A stretch of DNA of 64,000 nucleotides from Xanthobacteraceae bacterium (GCA_019745775.1 JAIESR010000045.1:1-64000), one strand, 5' to 3'; shown: positions 50,701 through 59,619, counted from the first letter of the stretch. Program-made: numbers and translations. Notes: generated by a model from the letters alone, not told the origin.

Positions 50701-51199
50701 CCGTTACGCCCGGGAACAGCCCGGAGCCGTCTTCCGTCGTGTGCGGATGCTGCAACCCGAGTGCGTGTCCAAGCTCATGAACGAAGGTCTCGTAGCCAAA
50801 GCCGCCCTTGACCAGTCCGGCCTCGTTGTATTCGGGAGTCTCCGTCGTCTGGATGCTGTAGCGCTGGTAGTTGAACCTGCCTTCGACGACGTGGGTCTTG
50901 CGCGCGTCCATGGGCGTGGCGTGATCAGCGAGCGCATCGGGGAGCGTGAAATCCGAGACGCTGTGCGCGACGAGATTGGCTTGCGATTCGACGAACACCT
51001 CCTGGAAGGTGATGTTGGCGACGTTGGCCCAGGATTGCAGCGCACCGCGATAGGCGTCCTTTTCGGCGGCGGTCCAATCGGACGTGTCGTTGTCGAACAA
51101 GTAGGTGATGGTTCCCGACCAGTGCCATCCGTCGCCCACGAGGGCGTCGATATAGGCATTAGGGCTGTCAGGCTTGTCGTCGATTGATTTCGCGGCCAT
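47789..51199 (-). CDS. Serralysin-type M10 metalloprotease with RTX repeats and cadherin-like domain
   Basis: Large (1136 aa) acidic, Cys-poor, Ca-binding exoprotein. The N-terminal peptidase M10 domain has the zinc motif HELGHALGLQHP (residues 141-152) and the Met-turn YTVMSYNE, then GPMAYDIAAIQYLYGA. From about residue 310 to 870 follow blocks of RTX nonapeptides (GGAGADMLNGGLGADTLMGG and others), then a cadherin-like domain (about 905-1035) and a final RTX unit before the C-terminal end DLWQLLA. No N-terminal signal: type I secretion is expected, but no ABC/MFP genes are nearby. ATG follows GGAGGGAGCCCC. Divergent from an HlyC-type acyltransferase gene. Confidence 0.92.
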   Translation of the reverse strand: MAAKSIDDKPDSPNAYIDALVGDGWHWSGTITYLFDNDTSDWTAAEKDAYRGALQSWANVANITFQEVFVESQANLVAHSVSDFTLPDALADHATPMDARKTHVVEGRFNYQRYSIQTTETPEYNEAGLVKGGFGYETFVHELGHALGLQHPHTTEDGSGLFPGVTEDKSGDLGDNNLNQVIYTVMSYNEFDQVSGDSSYGYAAGPMAYDIAAIQYLYGAKAANTGSDTYWLPDGNGAGTYWSCIWDTAGTDTIAYGGNGFATIDLRAATLDNSPTGGGMISRITDATTGKGIHGGFTIANGVMIENASGGANDDVIRGNNGANILKGNNGNDLLEGFDGNDVLDQGLGGGAMYGGNDNDILIAGNGADILDGGNGSDTADYSRSSNYINIDTTIGKVDGGWATGDTLVSIEKIIGTDFDDHIVMGDGANTIDGGAGADMLNGGLGADTLMGGAGDDTLHGGLGADSIGGGSGFDVATFQSAVTINLQTGARSGEAVGDTYVSIEQFNGSAQSDTMVASNLQGARFAGGDGVDYLYGGSQGDWLQGGRGADYINGGAGSDTVSYADAAYGVTAEMYFDGETTLGQTEGKITAGEWGTDTLVSIENVEGSAFGDYLIGDERANTFWGLGGDDIIVGDREGGPQSSADTMYGGAGSDSILIGANDSAYGGQGYDTASFVGGPIYLNFNANAFKVGGQSIWIAEFEAYMGTGGGDVVVGAAHGETISLGSGNDHLYGEGGDDFLTIGAGADVMSGGAGYDTMVFHKAMVADWQAGVLDTDISSDSWYSWEAIQGSSGNDVIRTNSWGFSVELRGGAGDDLLAAGVTGVVSDILNGEAGDDILDGGAGDDGLTGGSGADTFVIGAGGGIDLITDFNAAEGDKIDFTGIAGVYGLADLTVTEYRGNTTIALARGEGVVFRNISSETLTDVMFLFAQDPGNQAPVDIALLNWTIEENAAIDTVVGTLAAIDPDLDETFTYELLDDAGGTFAIAGDAIVVAGALDFETAAAHVVTVRATDSAGNIVDKNFAIDVVDTDDAPTAAPDGGDDTIVGSLGSEVMTGGAGSDIFVFQAAQSQAGDVDTVADFVVGEDHLAFDGLMVVEQTEYDVDGDLVLDTALTLDDGATVQLLGVNNADLWQLLA

Positions 51200-51299
51200 G
51201 GGGCTCCCTCCAGATGTGCTGCTAGCGTTGACGTTCCGTGCGGTGATGGATGGTCAGTCGTGCTATGGCTTGTGCCGGACGCGCGCCGAGGACCCGGCA

Positions 51300-51773
51300 A
51301 TGGCCGTGATCGTCAAGAAGCTTCCCGATCCTTGGTTGGCTCTCGGGCTCGCCGCGCATTTCATCGGCGGACGCGAGCCGTTCAGCCGCTTTCCGGCGGG
51401 CGATCTCATCCGCACGCTCAATGGCCAGGTGCGCCGCGGCCACTACCTGTTCGCGCTCGACACCGCGGCCGAGCCCGCACGCGTGGTCGGCTATCTCGGC
51501 TGGGCGCTGTACGACAATGACGTGGCCGATCGTTTCATCGCCACCGGCGTACCGCCCGCCGACGAGCCGGCGACGGAAGGCGACGTTGCGTGGATCCTGA
51601 CCGCGGCGGCCCTCGATCGCGCCGCGTTCTTCGCGATGACCAAGGCCGCGCGCAGGCTCTATCCCGACCATCGCGTGATCGCGATCCGTCACAAGGCGGG
51701 CGGCAAGCGCGTCCGGTTCGATCAGTCGCGCGCGCGGGTCAAGGCCAAGCGTAGCGGCGCCAAGACTGGCTGA
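51300..51773 (+). CDS. HlyC-type toxin-activating lysine acyltransferase
   Basis: Protein of 157 aa resembling the RTX toxin-activating acyltransferase family (GNAT-like fold), which transfers fatty acyl groups from acyl-ACP to lysines of RTX proteins. The pattern LALGLAAHFIGG...FSRFPAGDL...GQVRRGHYLFALD...VVGYLGWALYDNDVADRF...EGDVAWILTA follows the shorter subfamily common in alphaproteobacteria and cyanobacteria; the basic tail is untypical. The start at 51300 has GAGGA seven bases away; an ATG at 51246 would add 18 residues. Its position head to head with the RTX protease gene (101 bases between starts) supports the call. Confidence 0.7.
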   Translation: MAVIVKKLPDPWLALGLAAHFIGGREPFSRFPAGDLIRTLNGQVRRGHYLFALDTAAEPARVVGYLGWALYDNDVADRFIATGVPPADEPATEGDVAWILTAAALDRAAFFAMTKAARRLYPDHRVIAIRHKAGGKRVRFDQSRARVKAKRSGAKTG

Positions 51774-52007
51774 CCGTTGCATGGGTGTTGCCCCACGATC
51801 GTCCGCCGTGCCGCGCCCAACGGGTCGCAGCAACCCGCAGACGCTTGCGCGTCGGGCATGAGTTACTCTTGCGCGTTTCATGACGCACGGGCCTTGGCTG
51901 CAATGGTTCCTTCGTTGACGAAGCCCAGTGGACCGGTCGCGCTCCCGCTAAGGTCCCTGATGCCTGTCAGCTCCGGATTGTTCGTCGCAGAGGCCGGCGT
52001 GAATCGA

Positions 52008-52023
52008 TGTGATTGCGATCACG
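52008..52023. promoter_or_regulatory. CRP/FNR-superfamily binding-site candidate
   Basis: TGTGATTGCGATCACG is an almost perfect TGTGA-N6-TCACA palindrome. It lies in the 400-base gap between the acyltransferase gene and tRNA-Ala (51774-52175), where I see no gene. No target promoter is obvious, so it may be fortuitous. Confidence 0.4.
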
Positions 52024-52175
52024 CTTTGCGCGAATCGCGTGCAGTGATGCAAAGCGCAGCCGTACCAAGGTAGGCGATTGCAGGAAAAAATAGAGCGGCC
52101 CGCGGTCGCCTGTTGGCTACCGGGGCCGTGCAAACATCAGGCTAGTTGTGGTCGTAGCCGCGAAGCGGCGAAGAC

Positions 52176-52251
<76 letters not shown>

Positions 52252-52336
52252 ATACCGGTCGCGGCGTTGGGACTGGCCGCGCAGTGATTCCTGATTTTAG
52301 TGCCATCCGCCGGCCGATGCCAGCGTGGCGAGGAGC

Positions 52337-52750
52337 TCAGGGTTCCTCCTCCTTGTCCTCGCGCTCGCCGATGATGTCGGTGACGTCGTCATCCGACTCC
52401 TCGGTCTCCTCGATGAGGGCGGCATCGTCCATCGGCTCGTCATCGATCTCGATATCGTCGTCGTCCGCGATCGCCTCGTCGCCAGCGACCTTCTTGCCCT
52501 GCGCCTCGGCGTCGGCGTCCTCGAGCGACACGAACTCGGCGTCCTGCGTCTCCGGCACCACCGCCTCGGCTTCCTTCACCGGCGCGGCGGCGCGCGCTGC
52601 CGCGGGTTCGGGCCGCGGCCGGGTCGTGACGGCGGCGACCTCCATCACGGTGTGGCACTTCGGGCAGGTGATCGGCGTCTTGTTCAGATCGTAAAACTTC
52701 GCGCTGCAATTTGCGCAAAGCCGCTTGGTGCCAAGCTCGGGTTTTGCCAC
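52337..52750 (-). CDS. FYDLN-acid domain protein (TIGR02300 family)
   Basis: Alphaproteobacterial protein (137 aa) with a short zinc-ribbon-like N terminus, CANCSAKFYDLNKTPITCPKC (CxxC...CxxC around the name-giving FYDLN), followed by a long Pro/Ala linker and a highly acidic Asp/Glu-rich tail. Function unknown; the zinc finger plus acidic tail suggests binding to a protein or nucleic-acid partner. Start MAKPELGTKRLC. It is divergent from aroA with a 165-base gap, an arrangement I recall from related genomes. Confidence 0.92.
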   Translation of the reverse strand: MAKPELGTKRLCANCSAKFYDLNKTPITCPKCHTVMEVAAVTTRPRPEPAAARAAAPVKEAEAVVPETQDAEFVSLEDADAEAQGKKVAGDEAIADDDDIEIDDEPMDDAALIEETEESDDDVTDIIGEREDKEEEP

Positions 52751-52915
52751 GGTCCGGGTTCCTCAGGGCAGGGTCGGAAATGGAGGGCCTTCACTTGGAC
52801 AGTGGAAATGCCGCTGTCAATAGGAGTTGTGGCCGGTTTCCGGCCTTCCATCGTGACCCTCGCGGCGTTGGCATGGTAGGAGGGGCGCCCCATCCGTTCA
52901 TTGTGTGAGGGTACC

Positions 52916-54253
52916 GTGAGCCACGCCGCCGTCCCGTCTCCGCTTGCCGCCCGTGCCGGTGGGCCGCTCAAGGGCCGCCTGCGGGTCCCCGGCGACAAGT
53001 CGATCTCCCACCGCGCGCTGATTTTCGGCGCATTGGCGGTCGGGGAGACCCGGATTTCAGGGCTTCTGGAAGGCGAGGACGTACTCAACACCGGCAAGGC
53101 CATGCAGGCGCTGGGCGCGGCGGTCGAGCGCACCGGCGAGGGCCGGTGGCGGGTTAACGGCGTCGGGGTCGGCGGCTTCCGGCAGCCCCGAGGGGTGCTC
53201 GATTTCGGCAATTCCGCGACCGGCTGCCGGCTGATCATGGGTGCGGTGGCGGCCTGCCCGATCACGACAACGTTTGATGGCGACGCTTCGCTGCGCAAGC
53301 GGCCGATGCAGCGCATCCTCGACCCGGTGATGCAGATGGGCGCGCGCGCCGCCAAGATGGCCGAGGGCGGGCGGCTTCCGATCACCATCGAAGGCGCCCG
53401 CGACCCGATCCCGATCGTCTACAAGACGCCGGTACCGTCCGCGCAGATCAAGTCGGCGGTGCTGCTGGCGGCACTGGCCGCGCCCGGCCAGACCACCGTG
53501 ATCGAGAGCGAAGCGAGCCGCGACCACACCGAAAAGCTGCTCGCCCATTTCGGCGCCGACGTCACGGTGACGCCCGAGGGCCGCCATGGCCGCAAGATCT
53601 CGCTCAAGGGCGAGCCCGAGCTCAACGCCGCGCCGGTCGTGGTGCCGGCCGATCCGTCGTCGGCCGCGTTCCCGATGGTGGCGGCGCTGATCGTGCCGGG
53701 CTCGGACGTGGTCCTCACCGATATCATGACCAATCCGCTGCGCACCGGGCTCATCACCACGCTGCGTGAGATGGGCGCCAGTATCGAAACGCTCAATCTT
53801 CGCAGCGACGTCGGCGAGGAGATGGCGGACTTCCGCGTGCGCGCGTCGTCGCTCAAGGGCGTCGACGTGCCGCCCGAGCGCGCGCCGTCGATGATCGACG
53901 AATATCCGATCCTGGCGGTGGCGGCGTCCTTCGCCGAGGGCACGACGCGGATGCGGGGTCTGAAAGAACTGCGCGTCAAGGAATCCGACCGCCTGGCGGC
54001 GGTCGCTGCCGGCCTCAAGGTCAACGGCGTGGCGTTCGAGATCGAGGGCGACGACCTGATCGTGCACGGCAAGGGTCGCGCGCCCGGCGGCGGCACTGTC
54101 GCCACGCTTATGGATCATCGGATCGCGATGGCGTTCCTGATGATGGGGCTTGCGAGCACCAAGCCGGTCGGCATCGACGATTCGACGTTCATCGCCACGA
54201 GCTTCCCGAGCTTCGTGCCGATGATGCGTTCGCTCGGCGCGGAACTGGCTTGA
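52916..54253 (+). CDS. aroA: EPSP synthase, class II (CP4-like)
   Basis: 3-phosphoshikimate 1-carboxyvinyltransferase, sixth step of the shikimate pathway (445 aa). It strongly resembles the Agrobacterium CP4 enzyme: [67 protein letters not shown]. In [10 protein letters not shown] the residue matching E. coli Gly96 is Ala (A101), as in CP4, predicting low glyphosate sensitivity. The class II NxTR motif reads NPLR here. GTG start after GAGG; a TTG at 52901 is the alternative. Confidence 0.97.
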   Translation: MSHAAVPSPLAARAGGPLKGRLRVPGDKSISHRALIFGALAVGETRISGLLEGEDVLNTGKAMQALGAAVERTGEGRWRVNGVGVGGFRQPRGVLDFGNSATGCRLIMGAVAACPITTTFDGDASLRKRPMQRILDPVMQMGARAAKMAEGGRLPITIEGARDPIPIVYKTPVPSAQIKSAVLLAALAAPGQTTVIESEASRDHTEKLLAHFGADVTVTPEGRHGRKISLKGEPELNAAPVVVPADPSSAAFPMVAALIVPGSDVVLTDIMTNPLRTGLITTLREMGASIETLNLRSDVGEEMADFRVRASSLKGVDVPPERAPSMIDEYPILAVAASFAEGTTRMRGLKELRVKESDRLAAVAAGLKVNGVAFEIEGDDLIVHGKGRAPGGGTVATLMDHRIAMAFLMMGLASTKPVGIDDSTFIATSFPSFVPMMRSLGAELA

Positions 54254-54257
54254 ATCC

Positions 54258-54953
54258 CTAGGTTTTGCGATCGACGATGGCGTAGGCGCGCTCCGTTATC
54301 GCATTGAGCGACCGTTCGAGCGCCTGGCGCGCTTCTTCGAGCGCCGCCGCGTCGGCGTCCTTGGCGACGCGGATCGGCTCGCCGGCGACCATGGCGCCGC
54401 GGCTGAACGGCAGGTTGAGCGAGGCACGGTCCCAGCTGTCGAAATCGACCCGGCGGCTCGTGGCCACCGCGACAGGAACGATCGGCCGTCCTGATTCGCG
54501 CGCGAGCTTGATGATGCCGAGGCCTGCCACCCGCGAAACCTTGGGCACGTCGGCGGTGAGCGCCATGCTCCAGCCCTCGTTGAGCGACGCGAGCATCGCC
54601 CAGAATGCGCCGACGCCGCCTTTCAGGTCGAACCGGCTGTCGTGGTTGCCGGAGCCGCGCACGGTCTCGATGCCGAGCTGCCGGGCCGCGATCGCATTGA
54701 CCTCGCCGTCGCGGTGCTTGGAGATCAGCACCTTGGCGCGGTGGTGAGGACGGCGCACGAACGGCGCCATGAAGTGCTGGCCGTGCCACATCGCGAGGAT
54801 CACCGGCAGCTCGGCTTCCATGCGCTCGTAGATGCCGTCTGGCTCGATCGTGAAGCGGCTGGTCTTCCAGATCAGCCGCAGATACTCGGCGCCCAAGACG
54901 CCGATGGTCTTCATCACCCACGGCTGTCCGAAGAATGTCCGCCGCCACGACAT
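54258..54953 (-). CDS. DUF374 lysophospholipid acyltransferase family protein
   Basis: Membrane-associated acyltransferase (231 aa) of the LPLAT superfamily, DUF374 branch. The N terminus has an amphipathic stretch (WVMKTIGVLGAEYLRLIWK); the acyltransferase HxxxxD-like motif is expected in WHGQHFMAP...SKHRDGE, and the later GSGNHDSRFDLKGG and ALTADVPKVSRVAGLGIIKL are typical. Acceptor unknown, possibly lipid A or phospholipid. It ends five bases from aroA, tail to tail. The gap to cmk (54954-55139) holds no gene. Confidence 0.85.
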   Translation of the reverse strand: MSWRRTFFGQPWVMKTIGVLGAEYLRLIWKTSRFTIEPDGIYERMEAELPVILAMWHGQHFMAPFVRRPHHRAKVLISKHRDGEVNAIAARQLGIETVRGSGNHDSRFDLKGGVGAFWAMLASLNEGWSMALTADVPKVSRVAGLGIIKLARESGRPIVPVAVATSRRVDFDSWDRASLNLPFSRGAMVAGEPIRVAKDADAAALEEARQALERSLNAITERAYAIVDRKT

Positions 54954-55139
54954 CAGCGCGCGCCCCCGCGGTGGAGAAGGGCGATCCCGCGCGCCAGGGG
55001 GCGGAAACCGAGGATGTCCAAGGTAGCGGCTTGCAAGTGTGGTACCGGCCGTGTTGATAAAACCATCTGCGGAGCCGTGACATACCGGATGTTCGTCCAC
55101 GACCCAACCCTGATCGCCAATCAACCTGATCGCTAAGTC

Positions 55140-55769
55140 ATGATCATCGCTATCGATGGGCCGGCCGCGTCGGGGAAGGGCACGCTTGGGAAGCGCCTGG
55201 CCGCTCATTTTGGGCTCCGCCACCTCGACACCGGCCTTATTTACCGCGCGGTGGCGAAGGCCGTACTCGACGCCGGCGAGCCGCTTGGCGACGTGGCCTG
55301 CGCGGCGCGCGCGGCCCGCACGCTTGATCCCTCGCAGTTCGACGAAACCGCGCTCAAGAGCCACAAGGTCGGCGAGGCCGCCTCGGTGGTGTCGGCGATC
55401 CCCGAGGTGCGGGCCGCGCTGCTCGATTTTCAGCGCGATTTCGGCCGTACCCCACCCGGCGCGGTGCTCGACGGCCGCGATATCGGGACCGTCATTTTCC
55501 CGGATGCCGACGTCAAGATTTTCGTCACCGCGGCGCCGGGGGCGCGCGCCCGCCGCCGCACCCTGGAGCTGCAGGCGGCCGGGGCATCGGTCCAGGAGGC
55601 GGACGTGCTGGCCGACATCCTGCGCCGGGACGAGCGCGATACGGGGCGGGCCGCCGCCCCCCTGAAGCGCGCGGAAGATGCGCACTTGCTCGATACCACG
55701 CATTTGGATATAGACGCCGCATTCCGGGCCGCCATCGACATTGTCGAAGCCGTCCGAGCAGGCCGATAG
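55140..55769 (+). CDS. cmk: Cytidylate kinase
   Basis: Phosphorylates CMP and dCMP with ATP (209 aa). The P-loop is [17 protein letters not shown], the CMP-binding region starts [12 protein letters not shown], the [22 protein letters not shown] segment is invariant in the family, and the lid [21 protein letters not shown] carries the phosphate-binding arginines. Start MIIAIDGP. It lies between aroA and rpsA, its conserved place in proteobacteria. Confidence 0.97.
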   Translation: MIIAIDGPAASGKGTLGKRLAAHFGLRHLDTGLIYRAVAKAVLDAGEPLGDVACAARAARTLDPSQFDETALKSHKVGEAASVVSAIPEVRAALLDFQRDFGRTPPGAVLDGRDIGTVIFPDADVKIFVTAAPGARARRRTLELQAAGASVQEADVLADILRRDERDTGRAAAPLKRAEDAHLLDTTHLDIDAAFRAAIDIVEAVRAGR

Positions 55770-55978
55770 CGTGCTGACCACGCTATCGTCGTGGAGGATG
55801 AGCCTGCTCCGACCGCATTCGTGACGGCGCGCCCGAACCTGAACCATCGTCTCGATCGCTCGGTTATGCCGGGCCGCCGCACCGTGCTGGTGGCGCCGAG
55901 GGCCCGTGAGGGCTTCGGCCCGCGCGCTCGAAACGCCCAATTCAAACCAAACCGGCCGACCGTAGACCAGGAGAGTTC

Positions 55979-57709
55979 ATGGCTATTGCCACCGCAGGTT
56001 CCGCCACGCCGTCGCGCGAAGATTTCGCGGCAATGCTCGAGGAGTCGTTCACCCAGGGCAGCCCTTCCGAAGGCACTGTCGTCAAGGGCAAAGTCGTCGG
56101 CATCGAGAAGGACCTTGCCGTCATCGACGTGGGCGCGAAGACCGAGGGCCGCGTCGCGCTGCGCGAGTTCGCCGGACCCGGCCGGCAGGCCGACATCAAG
56201 ATCGGCGACACCGTCGAAGTCTATCTCGAGCGCATCGAGAACGCGCTCGGTGAAGCGGTGTTGTCGCGTGACAAGGCGCGCCGCGAGGAGAGCTGGGGCA
56301 AGCTCGAGAAGGCGTTCCAGGGGAACGAAAAGGTCACCGGCATCATTTCGAGCCAGGTGAAGGGCGGCTTCACCGTCGATCTCGACGGCGCGGTGGCGTT
56401 CCTGCCGCGCTCCCAGGTCGACATCCGCCCGATCCGCGACGTCGGCCCGCTGATGAACGTCAACCAGCCGTTCCAGATCCTGAAGATGGATCGCCGCCGC
56501 GGCAACATCGTCGTCTCCCGCCGCACCGTGCTCGAAGAGACCCGCGCCGAGCAACGCCAGGAGCTGGTGCAGAACCTCGAAGAGGGTCAGGTCATCGACG
56601 GCGTGGTCAAGAACATCACCGACTACGGTGCGTTCGTGGACCTCGGCGGCATCGACGGCCTCCTGCACGTCACCGACATCGCATGGCGGCGCGTCAATCA
56701 CCCCACCGAGGTGCTCAACATAGGTCAGCAGGTGAAGGTCAAGATCATCAAGATCAACCACGAGACCCACCGCATTTCGCTGGGAATGAAACAATTGCTC
56801 GACGATCCGTGGCAGGGCATCGAGGCCAAGTATCCGGTCGGCGCGCGCTTCACCGGCCGCGTCACCAACATCACCGACTACGGCGCGTTCGTGGAGCTCG
56901 AGCCCGGCATCGAGGGTCTCATCCACGTGTCAGAGATGTCGTGGACCAAGAAGAACGTCCACCCCGGCAAGATCGTTTCCACCTCGCAAGAGGTCGAGGT
57001 GCAGATACTCGAAGTCGATCCGGTCAAGCGCCGAATCTCCCTTGGCCTCAAGCAGACCATGCGCAATCCGTGGGAGGTCTTCGTCGAGAAGTATCCTTCC
57101 GGCACCGTCGTTGAAGGCGAGGTCAAGAACAAGACCGAGTTTGGCCTGTTCCTGGGCCTCGACGGCGACGTCGACGGCATGGTCCATCTCTCCGACCTCG
57201 ATTGGAAGCGTCCGGGCGAGCAGGTGATCGAAGAATACAAGAAGGGCGACAAGGTGCGCGCCCAGGTGCTCGACGTCGACGTCGAGAAGGAGCGCATCTC
57301 GCTTGGTATCAAGCAGCTCGAAGGCGATCCGTTCGCCGCCGAGTCCGCCGGCGACATCAAGAAGGGCAGTGTCGTGACCTGCGAGGTGACCGCTGTGAAA
57401 GAGGGCGGCATCGACGTCAAGATCGTCGGCACCGATCTCGAGACCTTCATCCGGCGCGCTGACCTCGCGCGCGATCGCGGCGACCAGCGCGCCGAGCGCT
57501 TCCAGGTCGGCCAGAAGGTCGACGCCCGCGTCACCCAGATCGACCGCCGCGCCCACAAGGTGTCGGTCTCGATCAAGGCGCTGGAAGTCGCCGAAGAGAA
57601 AGAGGCGATCGCGCAGTACGGCTCCTCCGATTCGGGCGCCACGCTGGGCGACATTCTCGGTACCGCGCTCAAGCGCGCCGGCGAGAAGGCCGACAAGGAA
57701 GAGAACTGA
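55979..57709 (+). CDS. rpsA: 30S ribosomal protein S1
   Basis: Six-repeat S1 protein (576 aa) that binds mRNA leaders and brings them to the 30S subunit. Six OB-fold S1 domains are visible; repeats 3 and 4 contain the near-identical KNITDYGAFVDLGGIDGLLH and TNITDYGAFVELEPGIEGLI. The ATG follows AGGAGAGTTC. A 209-base leader after cmk shows no gene and may carry the structured autoregulatory site known for S1 in other proteobacteria; I cannot define it here. Confidence 0.98.
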   Translation: MAIATAGSATPSREDFAAMLEESFTQGSPSEGTVVKGKVVGIEKDLAVIDVGAKTEGRVALREFAGPGRQADIKIGDTVEVYLERIENALGEAVLSRDKARREESWGKLEKAFQGNEKVTGIISSQVKGGFTVDLDGAVAFLPRSQVDIRPIRDVGPLMNVNQPFQILKMDRRRGNIVVSRRTVLEETRAEQRQELVQNLEEGQVIDGVVKNITDYGAFVDLGGIDGLLHVTDIAWRRVNHPTEVLNIGQQVKVKIIKINHETHRISLGMKQLLDDPWQGIEAKYPVGARFTGRVTNITDYGAFVELEPGIEGLIHVSEMSWTKKNVHPGKIVSTSQEVEVQILEVDPVKRRISLGLKQTMRNPWEVFVEKYPSGTVVEGEVKNKTEFGLFLGLDGDVDGMVHLSDLDWKRPGEQVIEEYKKGDKVRAQVLDVDVEKERISLGIKQLEGDPFAAESAGDIKKGSVVTCEVTAVKEGGIDVKIVGTDLETFIRRADLARDRGDQRAERFQVGQKVDARVTQIDRRAHKVSVSIKALEVAEEKEAIAQYGSSDSGATLGDILGTALKRAGEKADKEEN

Positions 57710-57750
57710 GCATCTGGGTCTTCCGGATGACAGTCTGATCAGTGTGAGCG

Positions 57751-57773
57751 ACGGCGTCGTTTAGACGCCGTTT
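57751..57773 (+). terminator. Possible terminator after rpsA
   Basis: Perfect eight-base arms ACGGCGTC (57751-57758) and GACGCCGT (57764-57771) around GTTTA, with only three T residues at the end. It lies about 40 bases after the rpsA stop. The short U-tract makes it a weak intrinsic terminator at best. Confidence 0.5.
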
Positions 57774-57859
57774 GCCACAATTGCGCCTAGTGGTCCGATT
57801 CTAACTTTCAATGTGATAGGCGGCCGTGTTCGCCGCCTGATCATCGAGGGAGACCAAGC

Positions 57860-58846
57860 ATGTCGCTCGATGCCGATACCATTGTCGATCGACGCCGGAT
57901 GCGGCGGAGACTCACGGTGTGGCGCGTTCTTGCCGTGCTGCTGGCGGTCATTGCCGTGGTCGCGGTCGGCATCGCGCTACGCGCGCCCGGCACTTCCGCC
58001 CTGGGGGTGACGGGCACCGGCGCCATCGCGCGCGTCACCATCACCGGACTGATTCGCACCGACCGCCAGCGCGTCGAAGGGCTCGATCGCCTCGCGAAAT
58101 CGAAGGCGAAGGCGGTGATCGTGCACATCAACAGCCCCGGCGGCACCACCTCCGGATCCGAGGAGCTCTACAACTCGCTGATGCGGCTACGCGCCGCAAA
58201 GCCGACCGTCGTCGTGGTCGACGGGCTTGCCGCGTCGGGCGGCTACATCGCCGCCCTCGGCGCCGACCATATCATCGCGGGCGAGACCGCGCTGGTCGGT
58301 TCGATCGGCGTGCTGTTTCAGTATCCGAACGTGTCCGACCTGCTGAAGACGATCGGCGTTTCGGTCGAGACCATCAAATCGTCGCCGCTCAAGGCCGCGC
58401 CGTCGGGCTTCGAACCGACCAGCCCGGAGGCCCGCAAGGCGGTCGAGGAGATCGTGATGGACTCCTACGCCTGGTTCAAGGATCTGGTGCAGAAACGGCG
58501 CAGCCTCGACGACGCCACGCTTGCCAAGGTGTCCGACGGACGGGTCTTCACCGGCCGCCAGGGCCTCACGCTCAAGCTCGTCGATGAGCTGGGCGGCGAG
58601 CGCGCTGCGGTCGCCTGGCTGGCGAAGGAGAAGAAGATCGATCCGGACACGCCGGTCCGCGACTATCGGCTGCGCGACCGGTTCGGCGATTTCCCGTTCC
58701 TGCACACCGCAGCGATCACCCTGCTCGACGGTGTCGGGCTCGGCTCGATTGCCCGGCGGTTCGAGGAACTCGGCGCGGTCCAGGCCATGGAGCGGCTCAA
58801 TCTTGACGGTCTACTGGCGCTTTGGCACCCTCCCACGGGCAACTGA
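57860..58846 (+). CDS. sppA: Signal peptide peptidase SppA (short form)
   Basis: Inner-membrane S49 serine protease that degrades cleaved signal peptides. One N-terminal transmembrane helix (WRVLAVLLAVIAVVAVGIAL) precedes the catalytic domain: HINSPGGTTSGSEELYN, the nucleophile Ser in GLAASGGYIAALGAD, and the general-base Lys in KSSPLKAAPSGFEP. Its 328 residues correspond to a single catalytic domain, not the duplicated E. coli form. Placed between rpsA and ihfB. Confidence 0.95.
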   Translation: MSLDADTIVDRRRMRRRLTVWRVLAVLLAVIAVVAVGIALRAPGTSALGVTGTGAIARVTITGLIRTDRQRVEGLDRLAKSKAKAVIVHINSPGGTTSGSEELYNSLMRLRAAKPTVVVVDGLAASGGYIAALGADHIIAGETALVGSIGVLFQYPNVSDLLKTIGVSVETIKSSPLKAAPSGFEPTSPEARKAVEEIVMDSYAWFKDLVQKRRSLDDATLAKVSDGRVFTGRQGLTLKLVDELGGERAAVAWLAKEKKIDPDTPVRDYRLRDRFGDFPFLHTAAITLLDGVGLGSIARRFEELGAVQAMERLNLDGLLALWHPPTGN

Positions 58847-58896
58847 GGTAGCGGGCCGAGTATTCTGCTCAACCGGCAGAGGGGGGACGGCATCCG

Positions 58897-59184
58897 ATGA
58901 TCAAGTCTGAGCTTGTGCAGCGAATTGCATCACAGAACCCACATCTCTATCAGCGCGACGTCGAGAACATCGTCAACGCGATCCTCGGCGAGATCATCGC
59001 GGCCATGGCGCGCGGCGACCGCGTCGAACTGCGCGGCTTCGGCGCCTTCTCGGTCAAGAATCGTCCCGCCCGCACCGGCCGCAACCCGCGCACCGGCGCC
59101 CACGTCTCCGTCGGCAAGAAGGCTGTGCCATTCTTCAAGACCGGTAAGGAGATGCGCGAGCGGCTCAACCGTCCGACGCCCTAA
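58897..59184 (+). CDS. ihfB: Integration host factor subunit beta
   Basis: Sequence-preferring DNA-bending protein (95 aa), partner of IhfA. Features are [17 protein letters not shown], the beta-arm [20 protein letters not shown] with the intercalating Pro in NPRTG, and the C-terminal [13 protein letters not shown]. With sigma-54 encoded nearby, IHF may assist activation loops at those promoters (family knowledge). Confidence 0.97.
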   Translation: MIKSELVQRIASQNPHLYQRDVENIVNAILGEIIAAMARGDRVELRGFGAFSVKNRPARTGRNPRTGAHVSVGKKAVPFFKTGKEMRERLNRPTP

Positions 59185-59244
59185 GACCCGGTCTTGGCGC
59201 GCGGGATTGGTCCGGCGCGCGAGCGTGTATCCGGAACGACGATC

Positions 59245-59619
59245 ATGATCCACAAGGTCGTCAAGGCGCTCATCCTCGTTCCGCTGGCGATCATCCTGAT
59301 CGCGTTCGCGGTCGCCAACCGCCAGACCGTCACCGTCTCGTTCGATCCCTTCGACAAGGCCGATCCGGCGTTCTCGCTGGCGCTGCCGCTCTATGTGCTG
59401 ATTCTCGCGCTGGTCATCGCCGGCGTGGTCGTGGGCGGCGTCGCGGCCTGGATGCGGCAGGGCCGCTGGCGCTGGCGCGCCCGTCTGGCCGAATCCAAGG
59501 CGCGGGAGCTGCGCATGGAGAACGACCAGCTCAAGCGCCGCGACGGGGCGGTGCCGGGGAGCGTGCCGCCGGCCGCGGACCACGCGGCGCGACTCTCGAT
59601 CCCGCCGCCGGCGGCGTAA
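59245..59619 (+). CDS. lapA: LapA/DUF1049 membrane protein
   Basis: Two-helix inner-membrane protein (124 aa) of the LapA (DUF1049) family; in E. coli LapA works with LapB in control of LPS synthesis. Helix 1 is ALILVPLAIILIAFAVANRQ, followed by the typical TVTVSFDPFD, helix 2 is LYVLILALVIAGVVVGGVAA, then a charged coiled-coil tail. No lapB is adjacent. Start MIHKVVKALILVP; an open frame from 59194 would add 17 residues. Confidence 0.88.
   Translation: MIHKVVKALILVPLAIILIAFAVANRQTVTVSFDPFDKADPAFSLALPLYVLILALVIAGVVVGGVAAWMRQGRWRWRARLAESKARELRMENDQLKRRDGAVPGSVPPAADHAARLSIPPPAA

Noticed and set aside
51777-52073. Small open frame in the gap after the acyltransferase gene
   Set aside because: No ribosome-binding site, no similarity, and skewed composition; treated as non-coding.
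47789-52175. A complete type I secretion locus around the RTX protease
   Set aside because: No HlyB-type ABC exporter, HlyD-type adaptor or TolC gene is present on either side; only the substrate and the acyltransferase-like gene are here.
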